From JAGOTP01 sp964598725 (GTDB lineage Bacteria > Patescibacteriota > Patescibacteriia > 2-12-FULL-60-25), in the NCBI GenBank assembly GCA_964598725.1, contig CAZRCW010000001.1:806001-870000 (forward strand): a DNA stretch of 64,000 nt. The letters are read 5' to 3'. The position numbers were made by a program, and so were the translations under genes. Below are positions 16,578 to 24,159 of this stretch, piece after piece. Each line of letters begins with the position of its first letter. The stretch's first letter is position 1. The notes under the pieces are model-generated. The model was not told where the DNA came from and did no database searches. It worked only from the letters and a program-made list of their open reading frames with translations.

Positions 16578-19328
16578 TTAAAAATCAAAGAGGGTTTTAA
16601 CGGCGAATGTACGAGGGGCAACTTCTTCGGCGGGCTCATCATGCGCTTTTGCCTGGACTGGGATATCCGTCTCGGGGGCTTCCTCAAAGGTTACCGACCT
16701 TCCCATCTGCTCAAAGAAGATCTGCTCTCGTTCGGAGGAATAATAAATGCTGTTTACGGTCGCACGTTTCTGTTTAATGACTTCAAGTGGCGTACCATAG
16801 CGTTCCATGGTCTCTTGGACAAAGAAGGCTTCGGTATCTTTGGCGATATCGGTCGGATGATCGGTCTTTTGAATGTTGATCGACATGGCATCTTGCGGAA
16901 TCCCGTCGACCAAAGTTTTGACATATCCCGTTCCTGTAGGCAGGTTAATGATATCTTCAACCACAACCTTTTCACCCAAGATTCTAACGGCAATATCCGC
17001 ATCATCGACCGACTGCGTGCGCATGAAGATTTTGGTCGCAATATTGGACTCGATCGACTTCTGGATCCGTTCATCAAGCTGCCCCATGAATTGATTCGAG
17101 ATGACGAGAGCGGTATTGAAGGCGCGGACTTCGGAAAAGAGTGTTTCAAAAATGTCGCTTGCGACTCTCTGAAACTCATCGACCACGAAGACGGCGGGCT
17201 TTCGTTCGTCGCTCGAAAGCCTTGCTTGTCCGAAGATGGCTTCGGCAATGTGAGCCGTGAGATAGACGGAATAGTATTTCTTCATCTGTTCGCTACAGGC
17301 ACCAAGGTTCGCAATGAAGATCTTTCCGGTTGCAATCATGTCTTCGAAGGTGATCTTGGCATCCAAGCGATCAGCGACATTCATGAATTCGGGATAGTCG
17401 AGGAGCTTTCCGATCTTGTTATTCGTCGTCGCAAGGTACTTCGCGAGATCATTGTCGGTACGTTTGAGAATTGATCCCACCCAAAAGGACTGCAAACGCG
17501 TAGGCAGATACTTCAGCATGTTCTTAATCTGGTTTGGCTCATGGAGTAACTGGTCGAGGCCGGAGAGGGATTGTTCGGGAAGAAGATAGGCGGTCGCAAA
17601 GAGCTGACGCAAGATGTTTTCAAGTTCTGGCCCCCACGAGTAGGTGGAGTCGATTTGCACGAAGCGCTTCATGATCGAGATCAGGAACTCGATCCGTTCA
17701 TCGTTCGTTTTCTCGCCGCTGAACTGCGAGAAGAAGGGAAAGCTGAGTGGCCGCTCTTTTTGCTTGGGTGGGTTGAAGTAGACGACATCGTTTCGTCTGT
17801 GTTCGGGGATCATCGTTAAGAGGTCTGTTGCGAAGTCATTTTTTGGATCCACAATGAGACAAGCCGTTTGTTCTTTGTGTTCTTTCTGTAGCAGGTTACT
17901 GAGAATCGTTTTGAGTGTTTCTGATTTTCCAGACCCTGTGCCTCCAAGGATATAGACGTGCTTTTTCATGTCGCTCCACGTTGGCACTCCAATCGTTGTT
18001 TCTTCCTGCATACGGAAGTTAGATCGCCCGAGATTAAGAAAGGGATCTTCGGGAAACTCCCGCATATCACGGCTCGCGGGAAGTTTCTTGAACTTGGTGA
18101 CCTTCACGGAGGAAACGGTTTGAGTGGTGAGGTTAGGAAGATGCCAAAAGGAATACAGCTCGCTATCAGATACGACCTGTCCATAATTTCGATAAAAAGA
18201 AAACGGCCAGTAGCGGAATTTCTTCTTCCGAAGGACTGGCCGTCGATGGAGAACCCTTATAAGTTCTCCGCTCGCCTGTAACTCCTCAACGGGAGCGGTA
18301 AACAGACGTTCATGCTTGAGCATGTTCATGTTCTTTTGGTTGATCTCGGTCAGCACCGCTTGGATGTTTCCAAGTCTTGCTTCTGCGTCCTCCTTGGTTG
18401 GAGACACGACCCAATAGGAGATGATGATCTGGAAGAGGGACGCTTTCATCTTCTCGAGCATGGCGGCACTGACGGACGAGAGAAGCTCAGAGACAAAAAC
18501 GCGGGTATGGGATGGAAAGTCTTTCTTCTCTTCAGGGAGTGTCTGGAGACGTTCTTGCTCTTCAAGAAGAAAGTGAATGATTTGGTTAAAGAAGTGAGAC
18601 GTTGGTGAAAGAAGAATGTTGTAGACCATGAAATGACCCTTTGGCAGTCCTTCCATGGTTGAGATGACTGAATCGACGGGGTCGCTTGAAACATCTTTCA
18701 ACGTTTTTACGCGATGATAAAACTTGCCTTCGATTGTAGATTGTCCGTAGGCGAGATAGCTCTTCTGGAATTTGGCGACTTCCGTAACAAGGGTTGTTTG
18801 GTCGATGAGAGCAATCTCGGCATTTGGATAGGCGTTAAAAATGGCTTTCTCGATGCGATCAAAATAAGCGGAAGGGATGGCGAGACGGCATGAGATGGAC
18901 GGATACTGCGCCCAGATCTGAAGCGTGAAAAAAACTTGCGGGCGACGAAAGACTTTCCAGAGGCGATAGCATTTTTGAAAAAAGTAGAAATGCGGCTTGA
19001 AGGCGTGTGCACCTTCGATCGGGTCCAAGTAGACAGAGTGCAACGCTTTTAATATTTTCTGTTGCACTTGGAAGGCCGTGACTTGAGAATTCTTAGGGAT
19101 CGTGATTTCGAGATAGAGGGACTCATGACTCGCGCGCTCGATCTCTTTCTCTTTTAGTTTGATCGTTTCAAAGGCATGAAAGATCTCGAGCTGATAGAGT
19201 TTGAAAAATTGATAAAGCCCAATACTACCGAAGGTGATTGCAAAGAACGCAATGCCTGACACTAGTTCCCATCGTGGGATGCCGCGGACAAGATCGAGCC
19301 AGAGTTCGAAACTGGTGACGTGTGTCAT
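16578..19328 (-). CDS. VirD4/TraG-like coupling ATPase
   Basis: 916 residues from the ATG at 19328; an in-frame TTG at 19361 would add 11. One N-terminal membrane helix (residues about 20-45), a 350-residue soluble domain, then a RecA-like motor: Walker A GGTGSGKSET, Walker B AVFVVDEFQRVA. It resembles TraG/VirD4 and HerA-type ATPases that bring DNA or protein cargo to the channel. First gene of the nine-gene operon. The leader between a -10 box at 19369-19374 and this ATG holds a hairpin (GTGTGC...GCACAC). Confidence 0.85.
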   Translation of the reverse strand: MTHVTSFELWLDLVRGIPRWELVSGIAFFAITFGSIGLYQFFKLYQLEIFHAFETIKLKEKEIERASHESLYLEITIPKNSQVTAFQVQQKILKALHSVYLDPIEGAHAFKPHFYFFQKCYRLWKVFRRPQVFFTLQIWAQYPSISCRLAIPSAYFDRIEKAIFNAYPNAEIALIDQTTLVTEVAKFQKSYLAYGQSTIEGKFYHRVKTLKDVSSDPVDSVISTMEGLPKGHFMVYNILLSPTSHFFNQIIHFLLEEQERLQTLPEEKKDFPSHTRVFVSELLSSVSAAMLEKMKASLFQIIISYWVVSPTKEDAEARLGNIQAVLTEINQKNMNMLKHERLFTAPVEELQASGELIRVLHRRPVLRKKKFRYWPFSFYRNYGQVVSDSELYSFWHLPNLTTQTVSSVKVTKFKKLPASRDMREFPEDPFLNLGRSNFRMQEETTIGVPTWSDMKKHVYILGGTGSGKSETLKTILSNLLQKEHKEQTACLIVDPKNDFATDLLTMIPEHRRNDVVYFNPPKQKERPLSFPFFSQFSGEKTNDERIEFLISIMKRFVQIDSTYSWGPELENILRQLFATAYLLPEQSLSGLDQLLHEPNQIKNMLKYLPTRLQSFWVGSILKRTDNDLAKYLATTNNKIGKLLDYPEFMNVADRLDAKITFEDMIATGKIFIANLGACSEQMKKYYSVYLTAHIAEAIFGQARLSSDERKPAVFVVDEFQRVASDIFETLFSEVRAFNTALVISNQFMGQLDERIQKSIESNIATKIFMRTQSVDDADIAVRILGEKVVVEDIINLPTGTGYVKTLVDGIPQDAMSINIQKTDHPTDIAKDTEAFFVQETMERYGTPLEVIKQKRATVNSIYYSSEREQIFFEQMGRSVTFEEAPETDIPVQAKAHDEPAEEVAPRTFAVKTLFDF

Positions 19329-19368
19329 GCGAGTAGTAGTGAGGTGTGCGCGAGCACACAAGTATTAA

Positions 19369-19374
19369 ATTATA
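19369..19374 (-). promoter_or_regulatory. -10 element of the T4SS operon
   Basis: Consensus TATAAT on the minus strand, with a start expected near 19362. A hairpin (TTCGCCG...CGGCGAA, 19379-19399) covers the place of the -35 box, so a classical -35 is not evident; an activator or DNA structure could matter. Confidence 0.45.
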
Positions 19375-19379
19375 TCCGT

Positions 19380-19786
19380 TCGCCGCCCCCGTCGGCGAAC
19401 ATCCCTCCAAACCCCCTCGAGACCCCTCCCCTCAGATTCCCTTCAGAAATCAGAAAAGAAAGAATAATTAGGTAGGTAGATTAGGAATAATAGTATCTAA
19501 ATATAAACAGCAATACCTTGTAAAGAGTTATATTCACTCATTCATATAGTATGTATATATACTTTGTCGTTCAGTGGATTGTGTTGTCACAGTAGTAATC
19601 GTAAGTTTTGGGCTTTGGAATTTGGCTGAGATGAGAGACTTTTCGAGGGTCTGCTAGTTGAACACTGATTCAACTAGTCGTTCATACAGTTGGGGCCTGG
19701 GAGATCTGGGGCGGAAGGCCTCCCCAGACCCCTCCTCGAGACTAGATTTGAGACTGGAAATAGGTTCGAGCCTCATTGTAAAGCCA
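19380..19786. other. Non-coding gap between T4SS operon and recombinase element
   Basis: About 400 bp with no credible gene. The part near 19440-19600 is very A/T-rich, the rest G/C-rich. It contains a perfect 9-bp inverted repeat, CTAGTTGAA...TTCAACTAG (19654-19677), possibly a protein-binding site. Other weak promoter-like hexamers exist on the minus strand; none is convincing. Confidence 0.5.
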
Positions 19787-20005
19787 AGCCAACACAAAAC
19801 TTAATGGTTTTTCACACGCCATTATATGGGCGGCCTGCACGGCCGTCCATTGTGTTTTACCACCACCCACCACCACGTTTTGATCCACGTTTTTCTGCAC
19901 CACCACCACGTTTTCGGATGGGTCCACCACGTTTTTTACCACCACGTTCACCACGTTTTTGGGACACCCCACCACCACGTTTTTTTGCGTGAGCAAGAGG
20001 TTCGA
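19787..20005. repeat. 219-bp inverted repeat, left copy
   Basis: Exact reverse complement of 21757-21975. It contains about eight copies of a CCACGTTTT-type unit. Its outer end (AGCCA) equals the last bases of tRNA-Asn, so it appears to be an inverted copy of the segment running from the 3' end of the recombinase gene into the tRNA. Confidence 0.95.
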
Positions 20006-20094
20006 AATCCTGTATAATTTTTTGCCTGATTCGTCTTCGTTTCTAAGAGGCTTGAAGTATCTGGAAAACTCTATCTCGCTTTGATACACTTATA

Positions 20095-20307
20095 GTGCAC
20101 CAAACCTAACAGCGAGAAAGCTTTTTGTATTGCCGTCTCGGTCAAACACAATGAGAGCTTTCTCTTTGGGTTTGGTGCACCGGGGCGGCAATTTGAGTCC
20201 TGTGAGTCGCAAAGAATTTTGTCGGTGTTCAGTTGAAAACATTGAACAACATTTTTCCCATGTGAAATGTTTGAGACTCAAGAGCGACAAATTCTTTGCA
20301 GCTCACA
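20095..20307. other. Structured region upstream of recombinase: two large imperfect hairpins
   Basis: First stem: GTGCACCAAACC (20095-20106) pairs exactly with 20169-20180, with AGAAAGCT/AGCTTTCT inside. Second stem: 20201-20217 pairs with 20291-20307 at 15 of 17 positions, with smaller stems nested in it. Candidates: a structured leader controlling the recombinase, recombination sites, or the end of a mobile element. No reading frame is evident. Confidence 0.55.
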
Positions 20308-20367
20308 GATATATGGATGTTGATTTCCTTAATAGAATTATTTGCTCATATTTCATTACATACTTCT

Positions 20368-22062
20368 ATGGAACAAAAATTCTTCCTCTACGCACGTAAA
20401 TCAACGGATGTAGAAGACAAGCAAGTATTGAGCATAGAAGCGCAGCTCACAGAACTACGCATCTTTGCGAAACAAGAAAACCTTTCCATCGTTGAAGAGT
20501 TCGTTGAAAAACAATCGGCAAAGATTCCTGGAAGACCGATCTTCAATGCTATGATGAACAGAATAGAACGAGGAGAAGTGACCGGCATCGTCACTTGGAA
20601 TCCAGATCGTTTAGCACGTAACTCCATCGATGGAGGAAAGATCATCTATCTTCTGGACTGTGAGCGAATGACGGCTTTAAAGTCTCCTCAGTTCTGGTTT
20701 GAAAATACCCCTCAAGGAAAGTTCATGCTGAACATTGCCTTTGGACAAAGCAAGTATTATGTCGATGCACTCTCCGAAAATACTAAACGAGGAATGAGAC
20801 AAAAGGTGAGACGAGGAGAATATCCAGGACTTGCCCCTATCGGATATCTCAATGATGTGAGAGCGAAGACCATTATGGTCGATCGCAAACGATCGATTAT
20901 TATTCGCAAAGGGTTTGAACTTTATGCGGAAAATAATTCCTGTCTTGAAGCAGTTGCCGTCTTTTTAGCAAAACATGGCATCACTTCATCTTTTGGTAAT
21001 CCGCTCAAGAAAGATCGTATTTCGTACATTCTTTCCAATCCCTTTTATACTGGCTTCTTTCGATATGGAAAAGAATTGTATGAAGGGAAACACCAACCCA
21101 TCATTACGAAACAGCTATTCGATAAGGTACAAGGCGTTCTTAAGGGACGCTCTCATGCGCATCACACCGTTACAAAGGAACCTAGGGCCCTGTGCGGTCT
21201 TCTATCATGTGGAACGTGTGGGATGATGATTACGGGTGAGTACCAACTAAAACGGGAACGAAACGGCAATATTCACAGATACACCTACTATCGTTGCACG
21301 AAGAAGTCTAAAAAAATTGAGTGCAACGAACCCTATATTCGGGAAGAGAAGCTAGATGAGCAGCTGTCTAAGCTTCTGAGTGGTATGTTTTTGCCCCTAG
21401 AATGGACACAGGAGCTCAGAAACAGGCTTGAGCTGGATCGAAGAGACATAGCAATGTCTGGAAAGACCTTACAAGACGAGACCGAAGATACCATTCGAGA
21501 ACTACAAACCAAGATCGAGCGACTTCTTGATGGCTATCTAGCTCAGGATATTGAACGAGAAGTTTACCTAAAAAAGAAGGCTGATCTCTTGAGCCAAAAG
21601 AAGTCGCTCGAGGAAAAACAGTCCCGTTTGAAGCACGCCGCAGATGCTTGGCTCGAACCGATGACAGAATGGCTTAATGATGCAGAAAAGTTGAAAAAAA
21701 TTGCACAGGATCCTGACCTTTTCGCCAAAAAGGTCACCGCCAAAGAAATCTTTGGCTCGAACCTCTTGCTCACGCAAAAAAACGTGGTGGTGGGGTGTCC
21801 CAAAAACGTGGTGAACGTGGTGGTAAAAAACGTGGTGGACCCATCCGAAAACGTGGTGGTGGTGCAGAAAAACGTGGATCAAAACGTGGTGGTGGGTGGT
21901 GGTAAAACACAATGGACGGCCGTGCAGGCCGCCCATATAATGGCGTGTGAAAAACCATTAAGTTTTGTGTTGGCTCCGAGGGTGGGGATCGAACCCACGG
22001 CCAAGGGATTAACAGTCCCCTGCTCTACCGCTGAGCTACCTCGGAATAGGTGGCAAACTTGA
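20368..22062 (+). CDS. Large serine recombinase with repeat-derived C-terminal tail
   Basis: The ATG at 20368 gives MEQKFFLYARKSTD, with the nucleophilic serine in YARKS and the usual resolvase N-domain. A recombinase domain follows, then a zinc ribbon (LLSCGTCG...YYRCTKK...IECNEPYI) and a coiled coil, as in large serine integrases. The family-like end is KEIFGSNLLLTQK (up to about 21780). Beyond it, about 95 residues are low-complexity NVVV repeats from the inverted repeat and then the antisense of tRNA-Asn. This tail is probably acquired. The gene abuts a tRNA, typical of an integrase beside its attachment site. Catalytic residues are intact, so activity is plausible. Confidence 0.88.
   Translation: MEQKFFLYARKSTDVEDKQVLSIEAQLTELRIFAKQENLSIVEEFVEKQSAKIPGRPIFNAMMNRIERGEVTGIVTWNPDRLARNSIDGGKIIYLLDCERMTALKSPQFWFENTPQGKFMLNIAFGQSKYYVDALSENTKRGMRQKVRRGEYPGLAPIGYLNDVRAKTIMVDRKRSIIIRKGFELYAENNSCLEAVAVFLAKHGITSSFGNPLKKDRISYILSNPFYTGFFRYGKELYEGKHQPIITKQLFDKVQGVLKGRSHAHHTVTKEPRALCGLLSCGTCGMMITGEYQLKRERNGNIHRYTYYRCTKKSKKIECNEPYIREEKLDEQLSKLLSGMFLPLEWTQELRNRLELDRRDIAMSGKTLQDETEDTIRELQTKIERLLDGYLAQDIEREVYLKKKADLLSQKKSLEEKQSRLKHAADAWLEPMTEWLNDAEKLKKIAQDPDLFAKKVTAKEIFGSNLLLTQKNVVVGCPKNVVNVVVKNVVDPSENVVVVQKNVDQNVVVGGGKTQWTAVQAAHIMACEKPLSFVLAPRVGIEPTAKGLTVPCSTAELPRNRWQT
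21757..21975. repeat. 219-bp inverted repeat, right copy
   Basis: Identical in reverse complement to 19787-20005. It begins at the serine codon of the recombinase GSNLLLTQK segment and ends two bases inside the tRNA-Asn gene (beyond its CCA). On this strand the unit reads AAAACGTGG, repeated about eight times. Confidence 0.95.
21971..22045 (-). tRNA. tRNA-Asn (GUU), CCA encoded
   Basis: Cloverleaf with 7-bp acceptor TCCGAGG/CCTCGGA, D arm GCTC...GAGC, anticodon loop ACTGTTAATC with GUU, T arm GGGTTCGATCCCC and encoded CCA. The 3' end coincides with the right inverted repeat, consistent with a tRNA attachment site. The recombinase frame reads across it antisense. Confidence 0.96.
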
Positions 22063-22070
22063 GCTCGGCC

Positions 22071-22099
22071 AGTCTAACAATCTAGGATTTTTGTGGCAA
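22071..22099 (-). promoter_or_regulatory. Promoter of tRNA-Asn
   Basis: TTGCCA (22094-22099), 17-bp spacer, TAGACT (22071-22076) on the minus strand, placing the start about 20 bp before the tRNA. Confidence 0.65.
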
Positions 22100-22216
22100 G
22101 GGGGTGGGTCGGGATTGACCTCACGGGACCAGGTGGCCTGATCCATTAAGGTCAACAGGGGTTTTACCGGTCCGCTCACGAAGAGCAGTCTCGGAAGGCA
22201 CCCCAGGGGCCTAGAG

Positions 22217-23869
22217 TCAGTGGTGACCACACCGCAAGCGCCGATAAGCAGCGCTGTCGTCCGCGAACTCGCAGGTGCTGATGCCCAGGGCTTCAGCCAC
22301 CGGCTGGTGTTCGCAGCATTGGAGCTCGAGCGCTCGACGGGCTCGACGCAGGATGCGCTCGTCATCGGTCAGCGTGCGCCGACCGTGACGATGCGGCTCA
22401 GGCTGCGACGTGGTATCCCCCGCATCCTCGTTACCGAGAGCGAAGGTCCGGTCGGCCGCGTCGTTCGCGACTCCCGCATCTTCCTCGACGTTGGTGACGT
22501 TCGAGTGGGAGGCGTCGGTCGTTGCGAGCGACGAGGCATCCACGAGGATGCTCGTCACGACAGGCGGCCGGCTGGCCGACTGCGGCGCGCGCTGATCACC
22601 GAGGTGACGCACGTGGAGTGCGAGCGCGATGAGCCCGCCCGAGAAGATCGCCGCTGCGGCTCCCAGGAATTGGGTCCGGGTGAACGGCAGCTTGAACGGG
22701 ATACCTCGAACGCGGATATCACCCGTGATAGCAGCGAGCGTCGCCGGACGTCCACTGGGTTCAAGAGCGAGAGCCGGGGGCTGACGCGGAGTTTGAGGCG
22801 TTGCACGCCCCTCACCCGCAGCAGCCGGATCGTCCTCGGTTGGCGACTGGTCAAGCCCAGCCACCAGCATGATGCTGGTCGGCCCAGCGGGCGCGGCAGG
22901 ATCCTCGTACTGAGAGATACCTGCCTGCTTGCTAAAGAAGTTCGAGACCTCGATGGCCTTCGGGCGCTTTTCGGGCCTCCTGTCGAGCATGCGCATGATG
23001 AACGCGCGACACTCTCTGGACAGACTCTTCGGCAGACGACCAGCTTCTTCGGCAGCCGTCTCTTGAATCGCCTTGAGACGAGTAACCATTTCAGCCAGCG
23101 TCCCAGAAGACGCTTGCTCATCTGAGTTGAACGGCGAGCGGCCAGTCAGAGCCTGGAACATCACGCAGCCCAGAGAGAAGATGTCCGTTTCGGGACCAAC
23201 TTCAACCCCAGGTGGACGGCTGATCTGCTCCGGTGACATGTACTCGACCGTCCCCATGAAGACGTTCGCCTCCGTTCTGCCCTGGTCCTGCGGGCTTTGG
23301 GCGGCGTCCATGGTGAGTCTGGCGATGCCGAAGTCGAGCACCTTGATGCTGTACGTGCCGTTCGGCTGACGAACCAGGAAGAGGTTCGACGGCTTGAGGT
23401 CACGATGCACAACACCACTATGATGCGCCATCGCAATCGCCGCAGCTACCTGAGCACAGTAGCCAAAGAACTCGCGGTGCCCTTCAGGCCCAACACGACG
23501 TTCGCTCAGGCCGGAGAGGTATCCCTCCATATCCTGACCATGCAACCGCTCCATCGTGAGATAGGCGATTCCGTTCTCTTCAACCTCGTATTCGTACACC
23601 TTCACCACGAAGGGACTGTCGAGGCCGGCGGTCACCTGCGCCTCACGACGGAAGCGCCGGACGTAGTCCTTCTGCGTCTTCTCGTTGGTCAGCTCTCCGA
23701 AGTGAACCACCTTGATGGCGATAGTGCGCGCCATGTGGTGATCTCGGGCGAGACAAACCTCGCCCATGCCGCCGCGGCCGATGATCGACAAGACCTCGTA
23801 CCGGCCCTGCTTGTCAGCGACAGGCTGACCAATCCAGCTTCCCGTCTTCAGTCCTTCGTTGATCGCCAT
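22217..23869 (-). CDS. Membrane Ser/Thr protein kinase (GC-rich)
   Basis: 550 residues from the ATG at 23869, preceded by a GGAGAGGAG ribosome binding site. Complete Hanks-type kinase domain: glycine loop GRGGMGEV (about 32-39), catalytic Lys in AIKVV (54), HRDLKPSN (155), DFG (179), MSPEQ. A proline/alanine-rich linker leads to one membrane helix (about 402-420), then an outer domain with paired cysteines (ELQCCEHQ, GISTCEF). It would sense an external or envelope signal and phosphorylate cytoplasmic proteins. Markedly more GC-rich than dnaG and rpoD next to it, and the layout resembles myxobacterial kinases, so transfer is likely. No PASTA repeats. Confidence 0.92.
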   Translation of the reverse strand: MAINEGLKTGSWIGQPVADKQGRYEVLSIIGRGGMGEVCLARDHHMARTIAIKVVHFGELTNEKTQKDYVRRFRREAQVTAGLDSPFVVKVYEYEVEENGIAYLTMERLHGQDMEGYLSGLSERRVGPEGHREFFGYCAQVAAAIAMAHHSGVVHRDLKPSNLFLVRQPNGTYSIKVLDFGIARLTMDAAQSPQDQGRTEANVFMGTVEYMSPEQISRPPGVEVGPETDIFSLGCVMFQALTGRSPFNSDEQASSGTLAEMVTRLKAIQETAAEEAGRLPKSLSRECRAFIMRMLDRRPEKRPKAIEVSNFFSKQAGISQYEDPAAPAGPTSIMLVAGLDQSPTEDDPAAAGEGRATPQTPRQPPALALEPSGRPATLAAITGDIRVRGIPFKLPFTRTQFLGAAAAIFSGGLIALALHVRHLGDQRAPQSASRPPVVTSILVDASSLATTDASHSNVTNVEEDAGVANDAADRTFALGNEDAGDTTSQPEPHRHGRRTLTDDERILRRARRALELQCCEHQPVAEALGISTCEFADDSAAYRRLRCGHH

Positions 23870-24051
23870 GATCTCCTCTCCAAAATCTGCCGCTTCTCGA
23901 GCGACGGTTGCTTGTTGTGTGATCAATTGTAAGGTGCGCGTTCCAACCAGTAGGATCGTGCCCTTTCCTCTAGAGAAAAAATACTTTTCTCCAAAAGACA
24001 GAGCGCGATACTGGCTCCATTCTACTAAAATAATGGGCGTTAGAACAGAGA

Positions 24052-24080
24052 ATTTAACCAGATTTAGCCAAATTTGTCAA
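24052..24080 (-). promoter_or_regulatory. Promoter of the Ser/Thr kinase
   Basis: TTGACA (24075-24080), 17-bp spacer, TTAAAT (24052-24057) on the minus strand. The untranslated leader would be about 175 nt, unlike the near-leaderless native genes. Confidence 0.55.
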
Positions 24081-24113
24081 TTTAGTGGATCAGCAACTTT
24101 ACCCCCTGATAAC

Positions 24114-24141
24114 AAAAAAGCCGCTTGATAGCGGCTTTTTT
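24114..24141 (-). terminator. Rho-independent terminator of dnaG-rpoD
   Basis: AAAAAAGCCGCT-TGAT-AGCGGCTTTTTT, a 12-bp stem with a T run on both strands, 19 bp beyond the rpoD stop. It also insulates the kinase promoter. Confidence 0.88.
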
Positions 24142-24159
24142 GAACTGTGGATAGTTTTT

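Noticed and set aside
19742..20089. Minus-strand frame containing SNLLLTQKNVVV, looking like a recombinase remnant
   Set aside because: All the similarity lies inside the inverted repeat, so it is a copy of the repeat and not independent evidence for a second recombinase.
22220..23125. Long plus-strand frame opposite the kinase
   Set aside because: GC-rich genes produce long antisense frames; the minus strand has intact kinase motifs.
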